From Streptomyces chartreusis (GTDB lineage: Bacteria; Actinomycetota; Actinomycetes; Streptomycetales; Streptomycetaceae), in assembly GCF_008704715.1 (NCBI RefSeq), contig NZ_CP023689.1:9734001-9798000 (forward strand): a DNA stretch of 64,000 nt, read 5' to 3'. Below are positions 23,863 through 32,846 of this stretch, in pieces (within the stretch, counting starts at the first letter, position 1; the number at the start of each line of letters is the position of its first letter). The position numbers and the translations under genes were made by a program. The notes beneath the pieces were generated by a model, which was not told where the DNA came from, did not search any database, and saw only the letters and a list, made by a program, of their open reading frames with translations.

Positions 23863-25956
23863 TCAAGACAGGCTGTCGGGCTCATTGGCGCCGGAGAGTG
23901 TCTGCTCGGCCCAGATCGTCTTCGCCGGAGGCGTGAAGCGGGTCCCCCACGCCTGCGCCAGCTGCGCGGTGATGAACAGCCCGCGTCCGCCCTCGTCGAC
24001 CGTGCCGGCGTGGCGCAGATGTGGGGCGGCCGAGCCCGCGTCCCGCATCTCGCAGGTCAGGCTGCGGTCGTGGATGAGGCGGAGTTCGAAGGGTGGGCTG
24101 CCGTAGCGGATGGCGTTGGTGACGAGTTCACTGACGATGAGCTGGGTGTCGTATGCGGTCTCGTCGTCCACGTTCCATTCAGCGAGTTGTCCTCGGGTAC
24201 GGCGCCGAGCCTCGGCAACAGCCGCCGGGGCCGCGTCGATCGGCCAGGCGGCGAACCGGTTGGACGGGAAGTCCTGGGCACGTGCGACGATCACCGCGGC
24301 GTCATGCACGCCCATTCCCGCCGGGATCGCGTAGACGAGGGCGTCGCAGAGATCCTGCAGCGGGCGGTCGGCGTAGTCGGACGGCGTAGCCAACGGGCCC
24401 GGGTTTTCGGCCAGATAGGAGGTGAGAAGCGGGTCGCTGGTGAACACCAGGACGCTTCCGGCCGGTGCGTCGATCTCGACGGCTGCAAAGGGTGTGCCGT
24501 CCGAACTCCCCAGTCTCGGCCCGGCCGCTGCGGCGGCGGAGACTGTCCCGTCCGGGCGCACGATGAGGGGGGTCAGATGGCCGGCCGCCGCCATACTGCA
24601 CACGCCGGTCAGGGGATCGTGGACGGCGTAGGCGCAGTCGGCTCTGAGCTCCTCGTGGCGCAGCGGATCGCCGTACGGCAGATGAGCCCGTTCCGCGGCA
24701 AGCCGGTTCGCGGTGTCGTGCAGGCGGGCGAGCAGTTCGTCCGGGGTGAGTTCGAATGCGGACATGGAACGGACGGCGGTGCGCAGTTGACCCATGGTCG
24801 CTGCCGCGTTCAGACCGCGGCCGGCCACCTTGCCGACAACGATGGCTGTGCGCGCGCTGGCCAGCGCGGTCGTGTCGTACCACGCGCCCGGGTCGGCGCC
24901 GGTAAGGGAGAGGTATGCGGTCTCCAGCCACGCGTGCGCTTCAGGGCGGCGGGGCAGTAGCCGACGCTGGACCGTGGCGGCGATCGTGTGCTCGTGCGTG
25001 TAGCGCCGCGCATTGTCGATGCACAGCGCCGTGTGCGTCGCCAGCTCCACCGCGAGCGCGCGGTCATCCTCGTCGAAGGCCGGCGAGTCCTCCGTCCGAT
25101 ACAGGCTCACGATGCCGAGGGCCGCATCGCGCAGTGTCAGAGGAACCACGAGGAGGGAATGAGCTCCCGATGCCCGGATCGCCTCCGCGAGCGCCGGATC
25201 GGCTGCCAGCCATGGAGCGGCCGTACCCAGCCGTTCCAACCTCGGCCGCAAGTCGGCCAGGGCCTGCGTGAAGGGGGTCGGGCCGGCAAGGCAGCGGACG
25301 TCTCCCACCGAGTGGGCCTCCGGTGGCCGTGGATGGGCACTGCGAAAAGCGGTGCGTACAACGAGTGTGCCCGTGGGCAGCGGGGCCAATGGTGCGTCGT
25401 CGCCGCGGATCACGGAGTCCACAACCTCCACGATGGCGATGTCGGCGAATGCGGGGACCAGCGTCGCGCTGAGTTCCTCGCCGGTTACCGCCGGATCCAG
25501 GGTGCGTCCCACGTTGCCTCGGACCGCGTCGAGCAGTTTGGTGTGAGCGTGGGCGCGCTCGCGTTCCGTGACGTCGACCGCGGAGACCCCCACCCCGAGC
25601 ACCTTCCCGTGTGGATCCTCCAGGCGCAGCGCGTTGACTTCGAAGGTCCGCTCCTGCGGCTCTCCCCCTTCGACATGTGCTCGGACCATGTGTTGCCGTA
25701 CGGGGATTCCGGTGTCGAGCACTTCGCGCAGGAGCGCTTCCGCGTCTTCCTCGACGAGCGGGTAGACGTCACGGACGCGGCGCCCGCGCAGGTCGTCCAG
25801 GGATGCGTTGCGCATGAAAGGAGTGGCGGTGTTGACGCGCAACACCCGCAGGTTCGAGTCGAAGAGGTGGAGGCCGATCGGTGACTGAGCGAACAGCGCC
25901 TCCAGCATCGACGCAGCGGCCTCGTCGACCCGTCCGACGGGATCACTGTGCGCCAC
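23863..25956 (-). CDS. PAS-GAF-SpoIIE-HATPase protein with degenerate phosphatase motifs
   Basis: A 697-residue cytoplasmic sensor. In order: PAS (residues about 15-125, FAQSPIGLHLFDSNLRVLRVN), GAF (about 140-325), a SpoIIE/PP2C-like domain (about 335-540), and an RsbW-like HATPase (about 560-690, with TQLIVSELVTNAIRYG and DEGGRGLFITAQLA). In active relatives the phosphatase has GGDW(Y/F)D and VGDVxG(H/R)G; here the equivalents are PGAWYD and VGKVAGRG, so two metal-ligand Asp residues are replaced. The phosphatase half may be inactive while the kinase half is intact. GTG 25956 follows GGAGG; longer forms are open to 26031. Confidence 0.85.
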   Translation of the reverse strand: MAHSDPVGRVDEAAASMLEALFAQSPIGLHLFDSNLRVLRVNTATPFMRNASLDDLRGRRVRDVYPLVEEDAEALLREVLDTGIPVRQHMVRAHVEGGEPQERTFEVNALRLEDPHGKVLGVGVSAVDVTERERAHAHTKLLDAVRGNVGRTLDPAVTGEELSATLVPAFADIAIVEVVDSVIRGDDAPLAPLPTGTLVVRTAFRSAHPRPPEAHSVGDVRCLAGPTPFTQALADLRPRLERLGTAAPWLAADPALAEAIRASGAHSLLVVPLTLRDAALGIVSLYRTEDSPAFDEDDRALAVELATHTALCIDNARRYTHEHTIAATVQRRLLPRRPEAHAWLETAYLSLTGADPGAWYDTTALASARTAIVVGKVAGRGLNAAATMGQLRTAVRSMSAFELTPDELLARLHDTANRLAAERAHLPYGDPLRHEELRADCAYAVHDPLTGVCSMAAAGHLTPLIVRPDGTVSAAAAAGPRLGSSDGTPFAAVEIDAPAGSVLVFTSDPLLTSYLAENPGPLATPSDYADRPLQDLCDALVYAIPAGMGVHDAAVIVARAQDFPSNRFAAWPIDAAPAAVAEARRRTRGQLAEWNVDDETAYDTQLIVSELVTNAIRYGSPPFELRLIHDRSLTCEMRDAGSAAPHLRHAGTVDEGGRGLFITAQLAQAWGTRFTPPAKTIWAEQTLSGANEPDSLS

Positions 25957-26200
25957 GGAGACCACCTCCGAGGTCCGTACTGCACCCGCTCGGGGCGCGG
26001 GCCTCCGCATCCCAGCGTGCCTCCCGGTCAACGGGATCGCACCCGCTGACTGCCAGCGGGGTGCCGGATGCCAGGTGACCGCCGCCTATCTTGTTGCCCG
26101 CACTTGGCCAGATCGCAACGGGCTGTCACATGATCGACAGGACGGGCCCTAGGCGGCGACTGCCGAGCGAGTTTGCGGAGGTAGGTGGAAGGCTTGTGGC

Positions 26201-27322
26201 ATGGCCCTTCGAGCGTGGGTGGATGTGCGACGTTCCTGGCGTCCGGGGCATGCACCGGCGCTGGTCGTGATTCCGCTGGGGCTGATCGTCACAGTCTGTG
26301 TGGTGGATGTTCTGGCTCCGCCGCATATTCACCTTGGCCCACTGCTGGTGGCGGCGCCCGCGATCACGGTGGCGTTCGCCGGCGCCCGTGCGACGGCGTT
26401 GATGGGGGCGCTCGCGGTGGCGGCCCAGGTGCTGATCGGTGTGCTCAGAGGGGTTCTGACCACGGCGAACATTCAGGCCCAGATCGCTGCGCTGATCGTC
26501 GTCTCGATCATCTGTGTCACGATCTGCGTCGTGCGGGACCGGCGCGAGCGGCAGATGCACCGTGTGCGGTCGGTGGCCGAGGCGGCGCAGAGTGTGCTGC
26601 TGCAGCCGCTGCCCACACACGCCGGCCCGCTGCGGATCGCCGGCCTCTACCTCCCGGCAGAGGAAGAGGCCGAGCTGGGCGGAGACCTGTACGCGGCCGC
26701 ACGGACGGACCACCACAGCACCCGGCTCCTCATCGGAGACGTACGCGGAAACGGCATGGCCGCGATCAGCAACTCCGCGCTGCTGCTCGGAGCCTTCCGC
26801 GCAGCAGCCCATCGGCAGGCCACTCTTCCCCGCCTTGCCGTCCACCTGGACGGCGCGTTCCGCTGGGACACCAGCCAGTGGCGATCAGAGGCTGCGCAGG
26901 ACACGAGCGAGGACTTCGCCACCGCGATCCTGCTCGACATCCCCGACCATGATCCGGTCGTCCACCTCATCGCCTGCGGTCACCCACCGCCACTCCTCCT
27001 TCGCGGGCAGCAGCTCACCCCACTCACCACCGAGGACACTCACCTACCGATCGGCTTCGGCGGAGCCTTCGGAATTGGCACATACGACGTCCAGACTTTC
27101 CCGTTCGAGGTCGGCGACCTGCTGCTCCTCTATACGGACGGTGTCATCGAAGCGCGGGATGCCGCCGGTGTCTTCTACCCGTTCACCGAACGGGCGCGGG
27201 ACTGGACCACGGACGACCCCGAGCAGCTGCTGCACCAGCTTCGGGAGGACTTGCTGGCCCACGTCCAGGGACACCTCGATGACGACGCGGCCGTGGTCGC
27301 GATCCGCCGCCAGGCAGTCTGA
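26201..27322 (+). CDS. Membrane-anchored SpoIIE-type serine phosphatase (PP2C)
   Basis: A 373-residue protein. Residues about 20-110 contain three to four membrane segments (ALVVIPLGLIVTVCVVDVL, HLGPLLVAAPAITVAFAGA, AQIAALIVVSIICVTICVV). The cytosolic PP2C domain keeps its metal sites: GGDLYAA, IGDVRGNG, YTDGVIEARD and DDDAAVVAIRR. It would dephosphorylate an anti-anti-sigma factor in a partner-switching pathway (family knowledge). It diverges from the larger SpoIIE-type protein, 244 bases apart; one may supply the phosphatase activity the other seems to lack. ATG 26201. Confidence 0.88.
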   Translation: MALRAWVDVRRSWRPGHAPALVVIPLGLIVTVCVVDVLAPPHIHLGPLLVAAPAITVAFAGARATALMGALAVAAQVLIGVLRGVLTTANIQAQIAALIVVSIICVTICVVRDRRERQMHRVRSVAEAAQSVLLQPLPTHAGPLRIAGLYLPAEEEAELGGDLYAAARTDHHSTRLLIGDVRGNGMAAISNSALLLGAFRAAAHRQATLPRLAVHLDGAFRWDTSQWRSEAAQDTSEDFATAILLDIPDHDPVVHLIACGHPPPLLLRGQQLTPLTTEDTHLPIGFGGAFGIGTYDVQTFPFEVGDLLLLYTDGVIEARDAAGVFYPFTERARDWTTDDPEQLLHQLREDLLAHVQGHLDDDAAVVAIRRQAV

Positions 27323-27396
27323 ACCCCTCGCACCGGGGTGCGTGGCAGGCCTGGTGCACTCGTCCGTGATGCCTGCTGCTCAATGTTGTGCAGCGC

Positions 27397-27729
27397 TTAT
27401 TCGCTGCGGTCGGCGTCAGGGTCGCCGACCGGTGCATCGAACTCCAGGTGCAGGATGCTCTCGTAAGCCGGGGCTGCGGATGACTGCTGAGCGGCCGCCA
27501 CCCCGGGACGGTCGTCTCCGGTCCAGACGGCGACGGCCCGGTAGTCATATCCGTCTTGCCAACCGCGCTCGAACTCGAACGACACCGTCTGACCCGCGCT
27601 GAGCGCCCGGTAGCCGGGCGTCAGTACGCTGCCGAAATGGGCCCAGCAGCCGCCCGGGGTGGTCTCGGATTCGATGACTCCCCAGCCCTCGTCGCCATGC
27701 CACTCCCGCACGATGCCGATACCCCTCAT
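27397..27729 (-). CDS. Cold-shock-domain-like protein
   Basis: A 110-residue protein beginning MRGIGIVREWHGDEGWGVIESETTPGGCWAHFGSV and continuing LSAGQTVSFEFERGWQDGYDYRAVAVW. This follows the cold-shock fold (G-W-GVIES, WAHFGSV, G-VSFE) but the canonical RNP motifs are altered, so it is a divergent nucleic-acid-binding protein. The C-terminal 35 residues are acidic and probably disordered. ATG 27729. It is convergent with the SpoIIE-type gene. Confidence 0.75.
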   Translation of the reverse strand: MRGIGIVREWHGDEGWGVIESETTPGGCWAHFGSVLTPGYRALSAGQTVSFEFERGWQDGYDYRAVAVWTGDDRPGVAAAQQSSAAPAYESILHLEFDAPVGDPDADRSE

Positions 27730-28001
27730 TGGATCAGTCTTGCATCCGGTACTCGTGGCAGGGTTCCGAGGGCGAAATCGTGAGCGCCGGTCGCGCCCTG
27801 GCGGCATTCATGGTGAAGGCGATGAGCACGGCTCCACGCCGGGCAGCCGGATGCTGGGGTGGCGTCCCAGGTAGTCGGCCGTCGGCAATCGCAGCTGGCT
27901 GGCCCCATCCACCGAGTGGTACCGGACTTTCAGCCGATGCGGCTCGGTTACAGATCCCGCACTTGCTGGTGGCTGGGAGGTGAGCTGGTCATGATGGGCG
28001 T

Positions 28002-28397
28002 ATGACGTTGGCAGCGCGTGCCCTCGCGCAACTGGCGGCCTGGCCCGACCTCTCCGAGGCGGAGCCGAGCTGTGGCGTTGGTCGAGCCCTTCGTGCGGCT
28101 GACGGTGAGATCGTCCATTTCCACTCCGACGATCACGTTGACCTGTACCTCACGGCACGGGCCATCAAGCGGTTCGAAGAACACCTCACGGCCACGACCG
28201 CCGTCCAGCTGGTGCCCGGCTCGCAGTGGGCGACGCTGCGCATTGACGTCACTGCGGATATTCATCTGCTCATGACGCTGGTCAGCCTCGCCCTCCAGGC
28301 ACATCAGGCGTGGCCGGTTCCGGACGACGTTCCGCGAGCGCAGTGCAATGATCATCTCAGCTCGGCACGTCCGCGTGAGAATCTCGGCGGAGGCTGA
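28002..28397 (+). CDS. Luciferase-domain (DUF5519) protein
   Basis: A 131-residue protein: LAARALAQLAAWPDLSEAEPSCGVGRALRAADGEIVHFHSDDHVDLYLTARAIKRFEEHLTAT, then VQLVPGSQWATLRIDVTADIHLLMTLVSLALQAHQAW. The pattern is that of the DUF5519 'luciferase domain' family, which despite its name has no shown light-producing activity. The ATG at 28002 is only weakly supported by an upstream GGGAGGTGAG about 20 bases away. It is followed by the three-helix-bundle gene after 27 bases. Confidence 0.75.
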   Translation: MTLAARALAQLAAWPDLSEAEPSCGVGRALRAADGEIVHFHSDDHVDLYLTARAIKRFEEHLTATTAVQLVPGSQWATLRIDVTADIHLLMTLVSLALQAHQAWPVPDDVPRAQCNDHLSSARPRENLGGG

Positions 28398-28424
28398 GAG
28401 GCACCATTTCAGGCAGGTGGAGCT

Positions 28425-28637
28425 GTGGCTGACAGGGCACGCGAGGACGAAGCCATCCATGGGGTCGTCGAGCGTCTGACAGACGCTTTGAGTGCGACGC
28501 GCAGCCCGGCCGAGGTCGAGGCCGCCGTAGCCAAGGCTCACGCATCCTTCACGGGCCGGCCCGTGCGTGAGTTCGTGCCCGTACTGGTCGAACGCAAGGC
28601 ACGCGCGCTGCTGAGCGACTCCCGTGCCGGGCAATAG
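28425..28637 (+). CDS. Three-helix bundle dimerization domain protein
   Basis: A 70-residue protein: AIHGVVERLTDALSATRSPAEVEAAVAKAHASFTGRPVREFVPVLVERKARALLS. It matches a small actinobacterial family described as a three-helix bundle dimerization domain, with the conserved hydrophobic RPVREFVPVLVER segment. GTG 28425 follows GGCAGGTGGAG. Its function is unknown. Confidence 0.7.
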   Translation: MADRAREDEAIHGVVERLTDALSATRSPAEVEAAVAKAHASFTGRPVREFVPVLVERKARALLSDSRAGQ

Positions 28638-28662
28638 GGAAAGCCACCTACCGCAGCCGCAC

Positions 28663-29067
28663 TCAGTTCTTCAGGGCGAGCAGTACGCCGGCCCCGGCGA
28701 AGACTGCTCCGCCCAGCAGCGTCCACATCGCCGACCCCATCATGTACTTCCGCATGTTCACGCGTGCCGTGTGAGGTTTGCCGTCCTCGTACAGCACCTG
28801 GACCTCAAGCCCCTTCTCCAGGTTCATCCCGGTCCCGCGCACATGGGGCGAGAACCGCACGCGGTGTCCCTGCTGGTCGACAAAGGCGATGACCGGCACC
28901 AAGTTGTGGCCGTCGGACCAGTCGTCCCGCGTGTTGTCGACCACGAGTCCCTGGGCGCGGATACCGGCCCGTTGAAGCCGCCGCACCACCAAGCCTTCCC
29001 GCACAGCGAAGCCGAACAGGAGCAGAGCAACTGCTCCGCACACCACGACACCCGCCGAATCGCTCAC
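28663..29067 (-). CDS. DUF3592-domain membrane protein
   Basis: A 134-residue protein with an N-terminal membrane segment (AGVVVCGAVALLLFGFAV), an extracytoplasmic beta-rich domain (LQRAGIRAQGLVVDNTRDD, then VPVIAFVDQQGHRVRFSP and VQVLYEDGKPHTARVN) and a C-terminal membrane segment (AMWTLLGGAVFAGAGVLLAL). This layout is typical of DUF3592. GTG 29067 is preferred because AAAGGG lies upstream; the longer open frame is Arg-rich and lacks a ribosome site. Confidence 0.8.
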   Translation of the reverse strand: MSDSAGVVVCGAVALLLFGFAVREGLVVRRLQRAGIRAQGLVVDNTRDDWSDGHNLVPVIAFVDQQGHRVRFSPHVRGTGMNLEKGLEVQVLYEDGKPHTARVNMRKYMMGSAMWTLLGGAVFAGAGVLLALKN

Positions 29068-29404
29068 CGTAGATTGCCCTTTCCGTTTCGCCCGGCACTC
29101 CGAGCCCTCGCACCTGGAGGGACGCCGCACCCCCGAGACCGGTTGCGTAAGCGGACGCCCCGACTCCCGTCTCGCCGCCCGTCGCCGAGCAGCACGGTGT
29201 ACTGCGGCTGAGCACAGAACTGAAGCCTTCGGTCTCACGGAACAGGGAGCCATCGATCGCTGGTGGTCACAGCTCCCCGGCGCAGGCTTGCGCGAGAGTC
29301 CGCACCGGGGCCGACGCGGCGCGGACCGGTAGAACAGGGGCGTCCGGTCTGGAACCGCGGCCGGGCCGGGGCACGTCCCCTACCGGGACCGTTGAAGGGA
29401 CGCC
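29068..29404. other. Intergenic region between divergent membrane-protein genes
   Basis: 337 GC-rich bases that should hold two divergent promoters. I see AAGGGA just before the ATG at 29405 but no convincing promoter, repeat or RNA structure. Confidence 0.4.
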
Positions 29405-30361
29405 ATGAGCATCGACGCACGCCGCCCGTCCGGGCCGTCGCCGGCCGGAAGGCCGCGGCCCGCGGGCGATCCGCCGCGGCCGTACACGCCGCTGTGGCGA
29501 CGTCTGCGTGAGGACGAATGGCCCCCGCTGGGTGAGGTGTTGCGCGGGCGGCGGGAGCAGGTGCCCCAATGGGTGGTGCTGGTGCTGTTCCTCCCGTGCC
29601 TGTGGTGGCTGACCGTGCCGCTGCTGGTCGGCTACCAACTGGCCCGCACCGCCCGGCGTTTGGCGCGCCGGATCTTTCCCGTACGCCCGCAAGGGCTCGT
29701 CGAGGATCCCCAGGTGCTCCGCGTGCAGCGGGTGCGGGCCTGGCTGGCCCTCGCCATGTCGGGGCTGCTGCTGGCCGCGTTCGGCGGCTGGGACGACCTG
29801 GCGGAGGCGCCGGGCCAGGTCCTGCTGCGGCTGCTGTACGCGCCCTGGTTGGCGCTGTTGACTGCGGCGTTGGTGGTGACGCTGCTCTTCTTGGCGGCCA
29901 GGCCCGGGACGCGGCGGGCCATGCGAACGCGGCTGTGGCCCGCAGGCCGGTCAGCCCTCTGGTACTTCGGTGCCTGGACGCTGGTGCCGCTGCTGTTCAT
30001 GGCGGCGGCCGAGGGGATGGGGCTGCTGCCCAGCGGCGTCAACGTGCTGCTCTGGGCATCCGTGATGTTCGTCTGCTGGGCGCCGTTCTGGTGGGTGATC
30101 TTCTTTCTCGGCTTCGCCTCCGGTCCGGCACTGCGCCACGCCTTCAACCTGTCCGCCCTGCATGCGGCGCTGCCCGCACTGGTCACGTCCGTCCTGGTCT
30201 GGGTGTTCGCCTTCCTCGGCCTGTCGACGGGTGGTCTTCCGCCGGGCCCGCTGCCTCTCGCGGTGTGTGCGTTCCTCGGCGGCCCGGTGTCGGTGACAGC
30301 GGTGGCCTGGTGGGAGATTCACCGGCTACGGCTTCGGCACGGAGTGCGGTTGCGGGGTTAG
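29405..30361 (+). CDS. Multi-pass membrane protein of unknown function
   Basis: A 318-residue protein with a Pro-rich cytoplasmic N-terminus and about seven membrane segments (for example WVVLVLFLPCLWWLTVPLLVGY, WLALAMSGLLLAAFGG, WLALLTAALVVTLLFLAA, VNVLLWASVMFVCWAPFWWVIFFLGFASG, LVTSVLVWVFAFLGL). No catalytic or transporter motif is recognised. ATG 29405 follows AAGGGA. A terminator-like hairpin lies at 30635-30666 downstream. Confidence 0.7.
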   Translation: MSIDARRPSGPSPAGRPRPAGDPPRPYTPLWRRLREDEWPPLGEVLRGRREQVPQWVVLVLFLPCLWWLTVPLLVGYQLARTARRLARRIFPVRPQGLVEDPQVLRVQRVRAWLALAMSGLLLAAFGGWDDLAEAPGQVLLRLLYAPWLALLTAALVVTLLFLAARPGTRRAMRTRLWPAGRSALWYFGAWTLVPLLFMAAAEGMGLLPSGVNVLLWASVMFVCWAPFWWVIFFLGFASGPALRHAFNLSALHAALPALVTSVLVWVFAFLGLSTGGLPPGPLPLAVCAFLGGPVSVTAVAWWEIHRLRLRHGVRLRG

Positions 30362-30726
30362 CGCCGCGGGGCTGGGCGCTCTGTCGGGCGGGAGTTTGCG
30401 GCCGGTGCCGAGGCCAGGAGAAGCACCAACGGCCGAACACATGCCCATCTTCCTTGCAAGCGCGGTCGCCACATCGGGCAAGCATCCGGCCCGAGGACCA
30501 GATGGCCCATGGGGGGAATCTCTTCCGCCGTTCGGGACGGGCAAGTGCTGTCCTTGGGAGCGGCCGGGGTGCAGGTGGGCCGGTGAGCTGTTCCACACGA
30601 TGCTTCCGGGCGCGGGTATGTAGGTAGAGGGGTCGCCCACCGCCTCGAATCGCCGAGACGGTGGGCAACGGCCATTGACCGAATTCCGGCTCTCGCCCTG
30701 TCTAACCGAGAGTGCTTCGGAACGGG
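30362..30726. other. Intergenic region between convergent genes
   Basis: 365 bases. Apart from the hairpin at 30635-30666 nothing is recognisable. A short frame at 30396-30623 has no family resemblance or good ribosome site. Confidence 0.4.
30635..30666. terminator. Hairpin between convergent genes
   Basis: Arms GCCCACCGCCTCG and CGAGACGGTGGGC pair over 13 positions with one mismatch around the loop AATCGC. It lies between the convergent membrane-protein and hydrolase genes and could act for both. Confidence 0.6.
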
Positions 30727-31572
30727 TCAGCGCACAGTCCGCGCCGCCTTCTCGATGATTCGGGTGACGGCGTCCGGGTGGGACACGGTCACCGCATGGG
30801 AGGACCGGATCTCCTCGATATGGGCGTTGGCGCGCTCGGCCATGAAGACCTGGAGCTCTCGCGGGATGATGCGGTCGTTCGAGCCGACCAGAGCCCAGGA
30901 GGGGATGGTCTTCCAAGCGGGCTCGCCGGAAGGTTCGTTGAGGGCGGTGCCGGTGCCGGGGCGCTGAGTGACCGCCATCATGCGGGCGGTGTTCGCGGAG
31001 ACATCGGCGCCGAAGGCTTGGTGGAACTTGGACTGGTCGATGTAGAAGTCGAAGTCCTTGGAGCCGTCGGGCTTGGTGATCGGGACGGGCCGTAGAACGT
31101 CGCCGATGACACTGCCCTCGAACCTGCTCGCCAGCTCGTTGACGCTCTCGCCCGTGTCGGGCAGGAAGGCATCGGCGTACACGAGCGCCTTGACGTTGTC
31201 GGCGCCACGGGCTGCGTTGCTGATCACCGCTCCGCCGTAGGAGTGCCCGACCAGAACCACCGGCCCGTCGATGGAGGCCAGCAGGTTCTTCACGGCTGCG
31301 GCGTCGCCGCTCACACTTCGCAACGGGTTGGCCGCGGCCAGCACCGGATAGCCGTCTTCCTTGAGCTGCTTGATGACGCCGTTCCAGCTCGAGGAGTCCG
31401 CGAACGCGCCGTGGACGAGTACGACGGTCGGCTTGGCACCCTTTGGAGTGGTGGTGCCCTTGCTGGCGCTCGCCGACCCGACCGACGTGGCCACGAGGGC
31501 CGAGGCGATGGCTGCGGTGGCCAGGAGGGTGAGGGGCGTGCGGGCATGCCGAAGACGTGAATGGCGGTACAT
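30727..31572 (-). CDS. Secreted alpha/beta hydrolase
   Basis: A 281-residue exported hydrolase. The signal peptide is MYRHSRLRHARTPLTLLATAAIASALVATSVGSASA. The fold motifs are VVLVHGAFADSSSW (oxyanion region), GHSYGG (nucleophile Ser), and a late Asp (GSNDRIIP) and His (SSHAVTVSHPD). It resembles actinobacterial secreted alpha/beta hydrolases of the EstX/salicylate-esterase-like group; the substrate is unknown. ATG 31572. Confidence 0.85.
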   Translation of the reverse strand: MYRHSRLRHARTPLTLLATAAIASALVATSVGSASASKGTTTPKGAKPTVVLVHGAFADSSSWNGVIKQLKEDGYPVLAAANPLRSVSGDAAAVKNLLASIDGPVVLVGHSYGGAVISNAARGADNVKALVYADAFLPDTGESVNELASRFEGSVIGDVLRPVPITKPDGSKDFDFYIDQSKFHQAFGADVSANTARMMAVTQRPGTGTALNEPSGEPAWKTIPSWALVGSNDRIIPRELQVFMAERANAHIEEIRSSHAVTVSHPDAVTRIIEKAARTVR

Positions 31573-31895
31573 GAGAAGCCTTTCGAGGCAGAGGTTGCAA
31601 CCAAGTCCTGGGAAGTGGACATGGATGGATTTACGGCAGGGTGCTGCCGCAGTTCAGAGGGAGACGGGCCATGGGCGGCAAGCGGGATCACGTCCGAGGC
31701 TTGCCGGCAGCGGCGTACGACCGACGCACGACCGTACTGACTGGCCCGCTCAAGGTGCTCATCGCGTCGCTGGGATCGATGCGCAGGGGAAAGGAACGGA
31801 TGATCCACGTTCTATGCCTGCGGAGTCCACGCGCACGGAAGCAATGATCAGTACGGCTGATCTCGCAGCGCTGCTGCTGGTGCAGCGCAGGACTC
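31573..31895. other. Intergenic region between two hydrolase genes
   Basis: 323 bases between two leftward hydrolases; it should hold the promoter of the secreted hydrolase. No motif or repeat was recognised. Confidence 0.4.
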
Positions 31896-32846
31896 TCAGG
31901 CGCTGCGGAGGGCGGTGCTCAGGGCGTGAATGGCCAGCTCCATCGCGGCAGTTGTCGCCTGCGTGGGACGCAGCGGGTTGAGCATCATGAAGTCGTGCAG
32001 GGTGCCGTTGATACGGATACTCATGGTGGGCACAGCCGCCTGGATCAGCTTGGCCGCGTACGCTTCGCCTTCGTCACGCAGCACATCGTTCTGGTCGACG
32101 ATGACGAGCGCCGGCGGCAGGCCCTGAAGGTCATCCAGGCTCGCCCACAGCGGTGAAGCGGTGATCTCCGTCCGCTGGGCGGGGTCGGTGGTGTAGCAGT
32201 CCCAGAACCAGGCCATGGACTTGGCGGTGAGGAAGGGGCCGTCCGCGAACTCCCGGTAGCTTTCGGTGTTCTGGGACGCGTCCGTGACGGGGTAGTACAG
32301 CGACTGGTGCACGAAGGTCACGTCACCGCGCTGCTTGGCCATGAGGGTGAGGGCTGCGGTCATGTTGCCGCCGACGGAGTCGCCGGCCACCGCCAGGCGT
32401 GACGCGTCCAGGCCTTCCTCGGCACCCTTCGCGGTGATCCATCGAGCGGTCGCGTACGCCTGCTCGATGGCGACCGGGTACTTGGCCTCCGGCGAGCGGT
32501 CGTACTCGACGAAGGCGACCGCGACCTGTGCCCCGACGGCGAGCTCGCGCACCAGGCGGTCATGCGTGCCGGCGTTGCCGAGGACCCAGCCGCCGCCGTG
32601 CACGTAGAGGACGACCGGCAGTGATCCCTGGGAGCCGATGGGCTTGACGATGCGTACCTGCACATCCCCCACGTCGGCGGGCACCGTGATCCACTTCTCC
32701 TCCACATCCGGTTTCTCCACCGGCGCCGCCTGAAGGTCGTCGAGCACCTTCCGGGCGCCCTCCGGACCGAGTTCGTAGAGGAAGGGCGGGTTGGCCGTCG
32801 CATCGGCCAGCTCATGAGCCGCAGGTTCCAGAACGTGCTTGGTCAT
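31896..32846 (-). CDS. Alpha/beta hydrolase fold-3 (hormone-sensitive-lipase type) esterase
   Basis: A 316-residue cytoplasmic esterase. It has the HSL-family oxyanion motif HGGGW, the nucleophile elbow GDSVGG, a catalytic Asp region (VIVDQNDVLRDEG), and the catalytic His in NGTLHDFMM. Small acyl esters are the likely substrates. ATG 32846 follows AAGGAG; the frame is open further upstream but that part crosses the likely operator at 32876-32905. Confidence 0.88.
   Translation of the reverse strand: MTKHVLEPAAHELADATANPPFLYELGPEGARKVLDDLQAAPVEKPDVEEKWITVPADVGDVQVRIVKPIGSQGSLPVVLYVHGGGWVLGNAGTHDRLVRELAVGAQVAVAFVEYDRSPEAKYPVAIEQAYATARWITAKGAEEGLDASRLAVAGDSVGGNMTAALTLMAKQRGDVTFVHQSLYYPVTDASQNTESYREFADGPFLTAKSMAWFWDCYTTDPAQRTEITASPLWASLDDLQGLPPALVIVDQNDVLRDEGEAYAAKLIQAAVPTMSIRINGTLHDFMMLNPLRPTQATTAAMELAIHALSTALRSA

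Noticed and set aside
30396-30623. 75-codon frame in the gap before the secreted hydrolase
   Set aside because: Composition is unlike neighbouring proteins, no ribosome site, no family resemblance.
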